A stretch of DNA of 64,000 bases from Branchiostoma floridae (Eukaryota > Chordata > Leptocardii > Amphioxiformes > Branchiostomatidae), in the NCBI RefSeq assembly GCF_000003815.2, contig NC_049985.1:1628258-1692257 (forward strand), in the 5' to 3' direction. Below, piece after piece: positions 47,943 to 59,345 of the stretch (the stretch's first letter is position 1; each line of letters begins with the position of its first letter). The notes beneath the pieces are model-generated. The model had not been told where the DNA came from. It was given only the letters and a program-made list of their open reading frames with translations, and did not search any database. A program made the position numbers and the translations under genes.

Positions 47943-48915
47943 GCAGGAACAACTACTGTCAATCATTGTATTATCGCAGTTTTCACAGTGACCTCACCGC
48001 CACAAATTCATAAAACCCCGAACATGTTTACTATTGTACTCCCTTTCCCTCCTGCTGAAAAATAACTTAACCACCACAGAAGGTAAATAGATTTACAGTG
48101 TACGTGTAGTGTTTTGCCTAAGTCTGTCTTACTAGTATTCTGTCTCACTCAACCTGTATATATATATAGAACAGCCCTTCAGTGTCACATGGCATTCATT
48201 AGGTATGGGAAGCTGTGAGTTTGACTTTGACTTTATTGACGATGAGACAAGTCATTACATGGGTCTGCCTAGACAGCTTTGGTTCACGGGTGGTTCACGG
48301 GCTTTGAAGTTGTATCCCAACAAAGGCTTCCATCCAATAAATTGAACGTACCCACGTGGGCCAAGTACGGCATGGTTGAACATTGGAATACCATTGGTAT
48401 GTCAGAATTGCTGTTGCAGGATTCCAGCATTCTCGTACGCATAGGGACCACAGTCATGTCGAAACTCCTTGTGGTCACCTCTGCTGTGTGGTGCACTCAG
48501 ATCAGTTACTGACTGCCCTGCTTATAAATATTAACGAGCTTACCCTTATATGGGCAGTCAGCTGTTGGGGATCCGGCGTATAGGAGGATGGGTTTTTTGG
48601 GTGCGTACGGCACAAATAAGATACAATACAGTGTATTCTGCAAAACCTGGGATACCAGCCCTCCTGCAGGTTGGATCAGCCTACGGGTTATCCCACATGC
48701 AGTAAAGCTGGTACTAAAGTACCTCAGTTGATATGGAATTCATGTACACCTTGTTGTATTCTATATATATCACATCAAGTTACTTGTGACAGTATTCATG
48801 TACCTTTGTTACCTAAGTCTTGTGTGTTTTTCACTGATGCTGTGTCTTAATATATTCATTCAAATGGCCATTTTGTTAACATTTGATTTTGTGAAGTTTT
48901 CCTATGAATCTTGTA
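47943..48915. other. convergent intergenic region
   Basis: Between the F-box stop and the RFXAP stop; presumably the two 3' UTRs. It contains a fragment of the nested inverted-repeat family (TTAACGAGCTTACCCTTATA ... AGGAGGATGG at ~48530-48593). No exon is supported. Confidence 0.5.
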
Positions 48916-51208
48916 TCAAGATGTGTCCATATGTTGAGATGAGCGAAGCTCCTGCTGCTGTTGTCTAAAAAATTCCTGAACTTCTGGAGACTGTAGAAGG
49001 GTCTGGAATGGAAAAGAGAAAAGAATATCAAACTAATTAATGTAGAAACAGAGTGTAAAACTTATTATAAAAATTATCATCGAACAAATTATTATTTATA
49101 AAAGCATTGCCTAACTGTGAACATGTGACCATACTGCTATAACATGATACTTTATTTTTATACCTGAAAAGCTAAAAATCTGTGTCAAAGTTTGATAACA
49201 AACAACTGGATACAATGGAATGTTAAGTGCATAATAAATATACCTGAAACCATCACCTATTGTACAGTGTGTTATTTTGTTTGATGGAATAGCCAAGAAG
49301 CATTTTGTATATAGTTGATATAGTTAGGCCACTTTGATAAAGAATGAAGAAACCAATGATTTACAGTAGTGAACGTGAAATTACTTTCGCTTTTCTTTGC
49401 ATTTTTGCAACAAAAAAACACAGCACCGCTTCTCCTGTACTCCACACAGTCGTTCTCATTGAAATTTAAAAGATGACAATTCTTTGTTCGAAAAATATTT
49501 ATATTTCAGTGAAACCAACCTGTTTGTTTAGGAAAATTCCTCTTCTAACCATAGCCTTTGAGCATGATTATACTTATGATAAGTGTAGAGCTTGGCATGC
49601 TTTTGCGATAACACATCTACTTTAAAGTCACAAACCAGCAGGCCTTCGGCTAGATAGTTACTATTACCATTAGCTGCATATCAGCTAAAGCATATTGCAA
49701 TGCGTGGTACCCTGAGAAAACCAGACTAATTCGAGACGGCGTGGGGAGGTTCACATTTTTAAACCTAGGTGGAGTGAGTGGAAAGCCGTGTAAAGTGCCC
49801 AAAGGCACAACATCTGTAGCATGACAAGATTCGAACCCAGGACCTCTGTGGTCTGCCAAACACCTGCAGTTACGTCATCGCACCACCCCAAATAATGAAT
49901 TCAGTACTCACTAATTTTTTCTCGTTGAGGACCTGCTCCAGCATGTTGCACTGCCTGACTGGGGCGTCGACATCTCCGGAACTTTCCGTCAAGTTATTCA
50001 GGAGCATCTCACCCACCATTCCTCCGGGTAGCTGGAAGGGTCAGGAGTGATTGTAAACAAAGAATTTTACTGTATGGCATTCATAACAGTTCAGTTACTG
50101 CTAATATATAGTTGTAAGGAACTAATCCTTTGAAATGAAGAACAGTAATAATCCCTCTCACAAAGATTAGAATGCATGTTTGACGACCAGAATATGTCAA
50201 AGGTAAAGGCCCACAAAAAGAAAACAGTCGTTGTCTCGACCATTGTTTCAATATCAATGTCCAGACTGGTTTTATTGTCTTTTTTTTTGCCTATACCTTA
50301 GACATATTACATAAAATTCCTGTCGCTGCACATGCGTCCTGATCTCTGAGAGGGCTTATAAGTTCCAAGTATGCATGTGCAGCAACAGGAATTGTGGGTA
50401 ATATGTCAAAGGTGAAGGCCCGAGACACGAAGCATGTCTGGACATTGTTATGCAAATCGAGACAATGGTCAGACAGACCTGTTTAAATGTCAGGGGCTTT
50501 CACCTTTGACATATTACCCACAATTCCCATCGCTGCATTCAGATACTCCAAACTTTGAACATGCTTGTTATGATGTTCATGAGTACTTCCATATCATGAT
50601 ATTGAATACTTCCAAAATGATTTTTAAACGATAACCATGAAACCGTGTGTGTGAAGTACAGATTTTCCATCAGACTTTTCATGTTAATATTACTCAGAAT
50701 AATAAGTTGAACCATGATCAGTGTCGCAAGACAGGTTCAGATGTATATTGGATTAAAGGTCAAGTACATCACAGTTGTTGGTCTGCCAGTAATTTGACCG
50801 TTTCCATCGCAACTTTACCTCGTTTTTCTTTTTCTTGTAGGTGTCCTTGTAGAGTTTGTTTCTGTGCTTCTTGCAGAGCCACGTCTTCACTTTGCTTCTC
50901 TCCGTCGTCTCGCCACAGCCATCGTGGTGACACTTCTTTAGCGCCTTGAAACTCGCACTACCGCTGGGGCAACAACCACTCGCTTCTTCGCTCTCATCTT
51001 TGTTAGTTCTTATTTCTGGAGTTGTCTTGTCTTCTTCGCCATCCCCTACCGTTTTGGGTTCAGACTCGGTGTTCTGGGAAGAATTGATTCTTTCCTTTCC
51101 GTCTTCTCTGTTTCCTGCTGTGCTGAAGTAGTCGAGTTGTTTTTCCAGCTTTACACTGACGTTTGTGTCAGGGCTTGCTGCGTCTCTCTCAGGGTCGCGT
51201 GCTGTCAT
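48916..51208 (-). CDS. RFXAP: RFXAP-like regulatory factor X-associated protein
   Basis: Three exons on the minus strand: 50819-51208, 49912-50031, 48916-49002, each junction in phase 0; 198 aa. Residues 1-~85 are acidic and low complexity, as in vertebrate RFXAP. The conserved core is at ~91-130: C93, C98, C112 and H115 (CX4CX13CX2H) followed by CKKHRNKLYKDTYKKKK, the family signature. The second and third exons give LEQVLNEKKLTLLQSPEVQE, then FFRQQQQ, the C-terminal RFXAP helix that binds the RFX5/RFXANK complex. In vertebrates this complex activates MHC class II promoters; here its target is unknown. The start ATG at 51208 is the first in frame and gives a protein shorter than human (~272 aa). 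A longer N-terminus via an upstream exon cannot be excluded, since an 80-codon ORF in another frame overlaps at 51189-51431. Confidence 0.88.
49690..49888 (-). mobile_element. tRNA-headed SINE, minus orientation
   Basis: On the minus strand: GGTGGTGCGATGACGTAAC head, B box GGGTTCGAATC, then TTGTGCCTTTGGGCACTTTAC and CACTCCACCTAGGTTTAAAA. It lies in RFXAP intron 2. Confidence 0.65.
50190..50540. mobile_element. two inverted-repeat elements of the TGTGGGTAATATGTCAAAGG family
   Basis: 50378-50537 is a clear palindrome: TGCAGCAACAGGAATTGTGG ... ATGTCAAAGGTGAAGGCCC against its inverse ending GCTGCA. 50195-50334 has the same parts in decayed form. Related text occurs at 25800-26346 and 41230. Both lie in RFXAP intron 1. 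Confidence 0.65.
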
Positions 51209-52689
51209 TGTTACACAGGAAAAGGTGCACAGCTAGTGCTGAAGAACTTACAGTGACTACACAATCCTTTTTGGTAGGGGAAACACCTGTCTGACTGTCG
51301 ATATGTTCGTCAACAGGCAAGGGTTCATCTAGGGTCGACCCGGAAGTTAGGATCGGCTCTGGCTCGAGAAAAGTTGGCTTTACTTCGTCGCTGAAAACGC
51401 CGTGGATACGATCTGGAGCTGGTTCTATCACTCAACGGTTGATCAGATAACTATGAGAAGAGATGAGAGTTAAAATACCGGAGAAACGAGGGGAAAAGCA
51501 GGAAAAAATCGTCTGAAAACTCCGACCCGTCGCCATTGTGAATGGTGCATTGTGGGTGTCCTTACGTGGACCGTGCCACTTCAGTAGACGAGGGGTGAAT
51601 GAGTTGTACATGACTGTTGAGTGGGTCCAGGTGGGTGAGATGTCTTTCGGGCTGATGAAGCAGGTGAACAGATTGGATGCCACTGTTGTCTGCTTTTAGC
51701 CCTACTAACGTCGACTGGTAGGGAGCTACTTGGACTAATGATAGCAAGATTGTCATCCAGATTAGTTGAAGAAAAGTTTATTTGAGCCCCCAGGCAGCTT
51801 TCAACGATGGTGACTTTCAACGTCGCTTTAAAACGGAACGAAAAATCATGACACTAAAAATCTGATGATTTACAGATGCAACTTTTATAGGAACAACTTA
51901 GGCCACATTGATTTTCATCATCTGGAAATCCCAAACCTAACACGAGCGTGCGAAATAAAAGTCAGGCTCAAAGCAAAAGTTGCCTTCATTATGAAATTAT
52001 GAAAGTGGTCGGAAGGTTAAACAAATGACTGAATACACAGAGTGTGGTATATCGTTTTTGTTTGTTTGTTTGTTTGTTTTTTCACATCGTCTTCTTTGAG
52101 TTGGGAAATTACTTTGGCCAAGTATGATGCCATCAGTGTCATCAGTGCCCGTCTTCAGATAAATGATATGATAATGTTACAACAATTATTTCAATTCACG
52201 ACAACCATTTCGTTCTCATTTTACAGCTGCTTTGTACAATTTACCCGGTATGGCCAAAAACATTCTTTGGAAACGGACGAAAATTGATGTGAGGAGTGTT
52301 AACTTAACGACAGCCTGCAAGCCCGTCTATTTTCATATCAACACTAACACAACAGTAATACAACAGTTTGAGACTCGATTAGACGGCTTGTGATAAGCAG
52401 TCGAATGGCCAATGCTCTAGAACACGCTTATTTTCTAAAAGTAAAACAGCGAAAACGACGTAGCGCGCCTCTGCCGTGAAACTACCCTCTACTTTAATAC
52501 TCATAACAGAAAATTGGTTGACTGTAGATCCATAAAATTTGGCATGTTTAAAGATCAAGCCTTGATGCGTCCAACGCTGGTCAAATTATTGGTGTTGGTT
52601 GAATAGTACTGTACGAAGTTGCCCACTGAACATTGCGTGTTTTACGCAATTTTCATTGGCTTATAGCAAGTATGTAGCATTCATGAATA

Positions 52690-53560
52690 TCATTCAAAAT
52701 CTCCGTGCTGATTTCCAGAAACCTTACCTTTCATTTGATATATAGTTTATTGTCGACTTGTATACAGGGGAGCGCAGTACCCGACGTATAGAAAATGTTC
52801 ACTCTGTTAAAGACAAGGCGCGGCGCCTCGCGCGTTCCGAACGTAATTGGAACGCGTCAGCGGGCAGAAACCATGGGACTTGCTGCTCATCTTTGTCACG
52901 TCGACGTAAGCACATAGAATTCACTAACCCTCTTAAAATATATATGCTAATTCACCCAAACCCTACCTTTCAATTGATACGTAGTTTAATGTCGATTTGC
53001 ATCGTTAATTACACAACAGCAGAATACTGAAAATGTTCACTCCGATATGAAGACGCGGCGCTTAGCGTGTTCTACCTCCGCGCGCGGTCGCTCTCCGGGC
53101 AACCATGGAATTTCACGGTCAAATTTGCAACGGCGTTGTAAGCACGTAGAGTTAATGAAAAATCATGAACATTTGTGAGCTGATTTTGAGGAACCATGGT
53201 TTTCATTTGAAATATAGCTTATTGTCGACTTGCATACAGGGGAGAGCAGTACCCGTATAGAAAATATTGACTCCGTTACAGAGACGAGGCTCCTCGTGCG
53301 TTCTACTTGGTGAAACGGTCTCCAGGCAAGTAACCATGGAACTTTACTATCATCTTTGAAACGGCGTTGCATTTATGACGAATTCTCTATCCCTCTTGAA
53401 ATTTCTGTGTTGGTTCACGGAAGCCTTAGCTTTAACTTGATATATAAGTCGACTTTATTTGTTACTAGCATAGCAATGACAAGGTATGTTCACTCTCTTG
53501 AAGACGCTGCGCCCCGTACGTTCTACCGTGGAACGAGCTCGCCCAAAGTGTTGTCAAAGG
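52690..53560. repeat. diverged ~230-bp tandem repeat, about 3.7 units
   Basis: Landmarks recur in order: TTTGATATATAGTTTATTGTCGA, GAAAATGTTCACTC (52793, ~53030, ~53260, ~53483), a GC-rich AGACGCGGCGC-like block, and AACCATGGNAC (52870, 53102, 53334). Spacings are ~237, 230 and 225 bp. Units are strongly diverged, so the array is old. Confidence 0.8.
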
Positions 53561-54299
53561 TTTTTTGATGTAATAAACTCGATGCTGACTGGGGGAATTT
53601 GGTATCATTACAAAGGCGATAAAATTGACTATCACAATGTGGAATTAGATAATCGGATCTAGGTGAAATGTAAAACAGACAAGCACAAGTAAACTGGACA
53701 AAAATTGCTAAAGTTTCAAATGCCATAGTGCCAGATGTCATTTTATAACGGGCAAAATGTGTACATGGTTGTGCTGGGAAAATCCTGTAGATGTAAAAAA
53801 GTATAAACATTATGTACGTCGATAGGATTTTTGTTGCGCCACAGGCAATTGTTTACACCTATGCAGAGGGGTGAAGCCGTGACCCGGCGTGCGCCGTATG
53901 CTAGAGAATAAGGCGTTCTACGTGATCTGTGCCGTTTTAGAAAACCCCGGAAGTAGAACCGAATGTTCGATGCTTGGCCATTCGACTGTAAGGGTTAACA
54001 ATAACAGTACTTTCCTGGTGAGACCAGTAAAGTATTTTGAATTTATTTTTTGTGTCCTATTGACTATTTGTCTTCAACTAATTTACATGTCAAATCATAG
54101 TTTTGGGTTATAAACCTCCCCCTCAACAGGTCATATTCAGTATCAAAATCATATCCAGTCAAGTAACCATTATTTGGCACTTGCGGCTCAAATACGCACC
54201 TACCGCCGCATACTTGCGAAGCTGTGGTGGTCTTCTTATGTCGCGTCGGGTCCTTTCAACGCTTGTTTTTGTCGCCACGAAATGGCATAATTAAAAGAA

Positions 54300-54540
54300 A
54301 ATTATAGCAATCTACGCACTGCGTTCTCTTGAGACGCAATGTCCCACTTACGAAATTTCCCCAGAAAACTAAAAGTAGTAACCTTTGGAACTACATTTTT
54401 GTCTCCCACGTAGACCGAAAACTGCGCATGCTTCAGGTGACGTCTGCTCTGATCCAGACACTGGCTAAGGAATCCGCCCCGGCGAGGCGCATGCGCACTG
54501 TCATCTGACCATTAAAGAGAAGTTCGACCCCGTCTGTCTG
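54300..54540. promoter_or_regulatory. promoter-like module with NRF-1-type palindromes (copy 1)
   Basis: CTGCGCATGC at 54422 and the palindrome GCGCATGCGC at 54487 match the NRF-1 recognition sequence. AATCTACGCACTGCG and AACCCAGAC/ATCCAGACAC text recurs in copies at ~55680 and ~57660. No downstream coding exon is seen, so promoter activity is inference. Confidence 0.4.
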
Positions 54541-55679
54541 TCACCTCAGTCCACAGAGTGGGGACAAAGTCTGCCTCGGCTGATTCATCGGGAAGACAAT
54601 GAGTCCCTCATATTCGCACGCCGATAAATATAGAATACAACACGGTGTGTTCCGTATCACCCAAGGTACCAGCCCGACCGCGGGAAGGATCGCCCGACGG
54701 CCGAAACACATTTTTCGATGCGAAATGCACCAGAAGTTGAAAATGTTGCGTCCTCGATCAAAAGATTGTAACAACATCAATTCTAACGTCCGAATCCGGT
54801 ATTCGAATTTTTAACCGTGCCGTATGCGGCCCGTTCGAAATACTTCGATTTACTCGAAGGAAGCCTGTGTGATACAACTTAGAACATGTGTGATACGGAA
54901 AGTTATCACACGGTCCGGAACACCCGTATCAAACGTTTTCGCGTCACATGTATGACATAAGGTCTCATATCTATACCACTCCGAGTGGTCTCAAAGAAAC
55001 CCAAAATATAAATGCGCCCCCCAAATCGTGCGTTTATGTAGATGATGAATTCCCTTTTATTGCCCCCATCTCAAATAAAATGATTTGAAATGAAAGCCTG
55101 CGTATTTCTGACAGTATTAGGTATAAGAAATTTCGGCATTCGAACGAGTGTCGGACGTGTACGTTTGTTTGTCCTACTCCTGAATAATGCGGTCAGCGGC
55201 TGAAGTCAACACTTTGCGGATGATAAATAAGTGCAGTTATAGATGCGATAAAAAGGGATTCACCTGTAGGATTTGGGGGAAATTATTTCTTGATTAATGA
55301 ACGAGTGCTCTTGTAATAGAACGTAAAACATCTCCAGAAAAATGTTTCTTTATTGCATTTGCGCCCATAAAATTGCGTTTTTATATGAAATAAAAAATGA
55401 GAGGGCATAAGTGGGGTATGAGACCATAATTCGCTATTCCTGCGAACGAATGATATTTCTTACGCTAATTTCTAAACATGTGTCGATCAGGCATACAGAA
55501 TACTACGCAAGTACCAGGACTTGCGCTTCCACCAGTCAATACACTAGTATACCATTTGCACAGATTTACTGCATCTTGTCAATCATATGTTATTCTTATT
55601 TTCTTTTAATAGCGGCACCGATATAAGTTGTCTTAACTTGAGTGGGCTGCTACTTGTCTGTTATTTTGCCTTTATGTGT

Positions 55680-56170
55680 TTGTTCAATAAAAAAATACTA
55701 CGCATGCTCGAGCTCCTGATGACGTTTTCTCGGAACCCAGACGTTGATTGATATGCCTAGGCGCATGCGCGCTTCCGTTCGCCCATATAGAAAAGTACAG
55801 CTCCTGTTGTCTTCAAAATTAGTCTGAGCAGCACAAGGAGAGGGCAAAACTTACGGTGTCTAACTAACGATAAATGCTTCATCGAGAAGAAAATCTACGG
55901 AGAAAAGACGTCTGATAGTAGGTTGGTTTTCCGTTTTATTTTCTTGCTGTCTGTACGGGTAGGGCACCAGGAAATATGAATATGCCGGGCTGGCTTTACG
56001 CAGACCGATATCAGGTATCAACATTAGAGCAGCGACTGATGAGTTTTTGTTATTGTTGCCGAAGCAGATTGACACCTACTATTCCTACGTGCTTTTCCAC
56101 TCGCAAGTTGTGGGGACTAAAAATCTCTGCCTGGTACCTTTAGTGTGAATCAGGTGCAGAGGAGGGAGGT
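55680..56170 (+). promoter_or_regulatory. promoter/leader-like module (copy 2)
   Basis: TACGCATGCTCGAG and GCGCATGCGC (55761) are followed by CATATAG and a stretch ending AAATCTACGGAGAAAAGACG and TCTGATAGTAG|GTTGGT, which looks like a non-coding first exon with donor. It parallels 57655-58020. Confidence 0.4.
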
Positions 56171-56375
56171 ACTCTCCAAGCAGAGGTTAGGCTCCGGCTG
56201 TTTTTTAAACGTTTTGTTTTAGTCGTTTTTATCGGGCTTTCTATGTTGTATTTTATCTTGCTGTGTCAAAGTTTGGCTGGCGTACTTCAAGAAAAATGAC
56301 AAAATAGAAAGCCCGATAAAAACGACTAAAAAACGTTAAACAAACAGCCGGAGCCTAACCTCTGCTTGGAGAGTA
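56170..56375. mobile_element. near-perfect foldback MITE
   Basis: TACTCTCCAAGCAGAGGTTA ... CGGCTG ... GTCGTTTTTATCGGGCTTTC is mirrored to GAGAGTA at 56375. It interrupts text that is continuous in the paralogous segment at ~57800, so it inserted after that duplication. Confidence 0.88.
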
Positions 56376-56506
56376 GAGCTAGAGGGAGCTGCTCTTTCAA
56401 TGATTACCAATGACTTGTTAAGATAATGTGAAAAAAATTGGTTAAACGAACAAACAAGAAAATGTGTGCTGAACGTCGGCGGCTTTGAACAAGCAAACAT
56501 GAGTAA

Positions 56507-56987
56507 GGCCACAGCAAGTAAATTTTATGGATGACATCCGCGCGCTCATTAATTTTCGATTTTTTTTCTTCTTCAGGGAAGGCCGGATAGACGAAAATGG
56601 GTAAAGGTTGTGTTGTAACCTAATAACTGAATGTAGAATTGACACTAGAGACTCTGTAGCATTGACTGTAGTTGCAGAGGTGCAACTTGATGGATAGTTG
56701 TAAAAGTGGCACAACTATGAAAGCTATGAGTGTAGTTTCCAACATGGTTAATGATACCAGTCTACCACACAAGTGTCACTCTAACTACACTGGTGCACTT
56801 CTTGAATACAGGAATGAATGCCTTGTTGGCTGTGATGCCATATTTTGTCACTTCAAGTCTTGTTACAACGTCTATTTTGAAAATTTGCCATCTTGTTTTT
56901 TTTACCCATCTTGTTTTGTTTTCGCCCTATCTCATTATTTTTGCAGTCTGCAGAGGATGTCATCCATAAAATTTACTTGCTGTGGCC
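56507..56987. mobile_element. Harbinger-like MITE (GGCCACAGC variant)
   Basis: Arms GGCCACAGCAAGTAAATTTT ... GGATGACATCC and the inverse ending CTGTGGCC, flanked by TAA on both sides (56504-56506, 56988-56990). Confidence 0.85.
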
Positions 56988-57016
56988 TAATATCAACATG
57001 AGACATTCGAGTAGAT

Positions 57017-57453
57017 TAGGGCTGGGTACCGGTACAGAAAATTCAGGTCCAGGCCCGGTTCAGGTCCAAAGGATCAGGTCCAGGTCCGGACCTGAACCTG
57101 GACCTGATGCTGTATGACTCATACCAATGGTCCATTCACTATAAATTTAAGAAATCTGTTTGGTGGAGAATTAGACTTACACTGGCGTTTTAAAGTCCTT
57201 CAACGCTAACTGTACCTGTACAGTTGGCTGTAAAACGTGGTAGAAATTACTATAAACTCTACTCTACTTCCCTCTTGTTATTTTCTTCCACCTGCAAGCG
57301 CCAAATCGTGTGAATGCCTGATGAAATAATCTATTAATTTTCTAATCGGTCCAACATCCGGTACACCTAATTTTTTCAGGTCCAGTTTTTCTGGACCGGT
57401 CCAATAAGAAAAACCGGTTTTGGACCGGTACGCTGTACTGATACCCAGCCCTA
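57017..57453. mobile_element. TIR element with TAGGGCTGGGTACC ends
   Basis: TAGGGCTGGGTACCGGTACAG at the left, CTGTACTGATACCCAGCCCTA at the right. Interior is rich in CAGGTCC/GGACCTG and GGACCGGT. Related fragments occur at ~16300-16430 and ~45310-45410. I could not fix a target duplication. Confidence 0.7.
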
Positions 57454-57654
57454 TAGACTAGATAGATTTCTGTTGTTGTTATTGGGCAGTTCGACAGTTA
57501 ATTTAAGCACGAGACTGGGTGTCTAAGTTATTAAAGTATTTTCGTGATGACGTAACCCTGTACAGTTGTGCTTCACATAGAGAAGCACCCTAGCAAAAAG
57601 TAATTTCTTTGAAAATTATAAGTGGTTCTGATCCATTGATCATTTCGTTACCAC

Positions 57655-58028
57655 GTTAGTATTTAGCAATCTACACACTGCGCCTGCGCTGTCTAGTCTG
57701 AACCCAGACATTAATTAAGAAATCCAGACGTGCTTAGCCCCCCTCGTATATGTGTGGGTGGGGGGGGTGCATCTTCTTCTGCTGTACTATCCTTAACCAA
57801 GTGCAGAAAATGGGGCTGCTCTTTCAATGACTACCAATGACTTGTTAGGATTAAAGGTTACAGAATACAGCTTGCGTAAGCAAGGTGGGCATGCCTCGAA
57901 GTTTGATTTGGTTTCGTTGATTTTACATGTACGACCAGAAGAGGGTTGTGCCCACTGATCTGTGCTGAACTGTCATGAAGACAATCTACAGAGGGAAGAT
58001 TTGCTGATAGCAGGTTAGTTTGTCTTTT
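57655..58028 (+). promoter_or_regulatory. promoter/leader-like module (copy 3), possible 5' leader of the LRR-Ig gene
   Basis: CTACACACTGCGCCTGCGCTG, AACCCAGACATTAATT and GCTGCTCTTTCAATGACTAC parallel copy 2. It ends GAAGACAATCTACAGAGGGA and TGATAGCAG|GTTAGT, a plausible non-coding exon with donor. The next plausible acceptor is TATATGTAG just before the receptor ATG at 60872. Confidence 0.35.
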
Positions 58029-58350
58029 ATTACCTCCATGAAATGTCATGGAATGGAGGTTATATTTTCTGTTATGTGTCTCTGTCTGTGTAGAAGATGA
58101 CTCAAGAACGGCTGGATAGATTGGTTTCATACTTGTTGTGTTGGTGGGGTGTGATGAAAGCTCGAATCGATGAGATATTGGGAGCCGTATCTGTCGTTAT
58201 AATCGATGTAATAATATCAGAAATCACCCCTATATTTGAGATATATTGGTACAGGCATCGTGCTTTATGTGTTTGTTAATGGGCTTAGCTGCAAGCAGAT
58301 AGTGAGTTGACAGCTGTTTGGGGAACCCCCAGTAGTTTTATTTATGTCTG
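58029..58350 (+). repeat. dispersed repeat, copy A
   Basis: Begins TTACCTCCATGAAATGTCAT and runs through AAGCTCGAATCGATGAGAT to GGGGAACCCCCAG. The copy at 58996-59345 is ~90% alike by eye. Short ORFs in it are shared but carry no recognisable domain. Confidence 0.8.
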
Positions 58351-58995
58351 CTTAGGACTGTTTGAAATATTTGTATCAGTTGGCACATTAGTGCCGCTGT
58401 TGCCCAGCCCAACATTCTAGAACATCTGTTTTGGGAGGCGGACAATTTTGATTGTGATAATAAATTGCATGTATCATTGTATGTACTTGTGCGTTTGGGG
58501 ACGCAGTGTGTTATATTTCGTTTGTGTAGTTAGATGTTTTGTGGTGCGCCTTGCGTAACGCGGAAGTTTCGTTAGTATGTACTTGGATGTATGACATATG
58601 TAATATGTGGATGTGTTAGGTAATCCCTTGTCTGAACAGTTGTTGCCTATAGCAACTGGTTAGGGTAATGTAACAGTTAACTCCTTAAAGCAACTGTTTC
58701 CCGATGCTGGGCAACTGTTTCCCGATGCTGGACAATTTGAATATGATAAATAACTTTGTATTTAGCCACTTGTGCCTTTGGGGACCTGGTGTGTTATACT
58801 TCGTTTGCGCTGTTAGATTTTGTGCTCCGCGTGGCTTATGCTGATGTTGTGTTGGTAAGTACTTGCATTATTATATATCGGGCATCAACTTGTCCCCGTA
58901 TCCTACATGTAGGTATTGGTTGACGGATATTTCATGTCCTTTTGGTTGTGTTGATGATGTGTTTGTATCCTGCATTGTATTTCTTGTATTTCATT

Positions 58996-59345
58996 ATTAC
59001 CTCCATGAAATGTCATGGAGGTTATATTTTCTGTTATGTGTCTCTGTCTGTGTACAAGATTACACAAGAACGGCTGAATGGATTGGTTTCATACTTGTTG
59101 TTGTGGGTGGGTGTGATAAAAGCTCGAATCGATGAGATTTTGGGCGCCGTATCTGTCGTTATAATCGATGTAATAATATCAGAAATCACCCCTATATCTG
59201 CGATATATTGGAACAGGCATCCTGCTTTAAGTGTTTGTTAATGGGCTTAGCTCCAAGCAGATAGTGAGGTGATTTGTATGACAGCTGTTTGGGGAACCCC
59301 GAGTTTTTTTAATATGATAATTAGTTTGATTTATGTCTGCTTAGG
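58996..59345 (+). repeat. dispersed repeat, copy B
   Basis: Direct repeat of 58029-58350, including the ACGGCTGAATGGATTGGTTT block. Flanking GTTTGGGGACGCAGTGTG text at ~58495 has a related block at ~58775, so the duplication history is complex. Confidence 0.8.

Noticed and set aside
51189-51431. 80-aa minus-strand ORF upstream of the RFXAP start as an N-terminal exon
   Set aside because: It overlaps the RFXAP start in a different frame, and the only obvious GTAAGT/ACAG pair would leave the wrong phase; kept as an uncertainty in the RFXAP entry.
58097-59241. Related 60-99 aa ORFs sharing ARIDEILGAVSVVIIDVIISE
   Set aside because: Both lie in copies of a dispersed repeat, have differing frames and ends, and show no known domain or start context.
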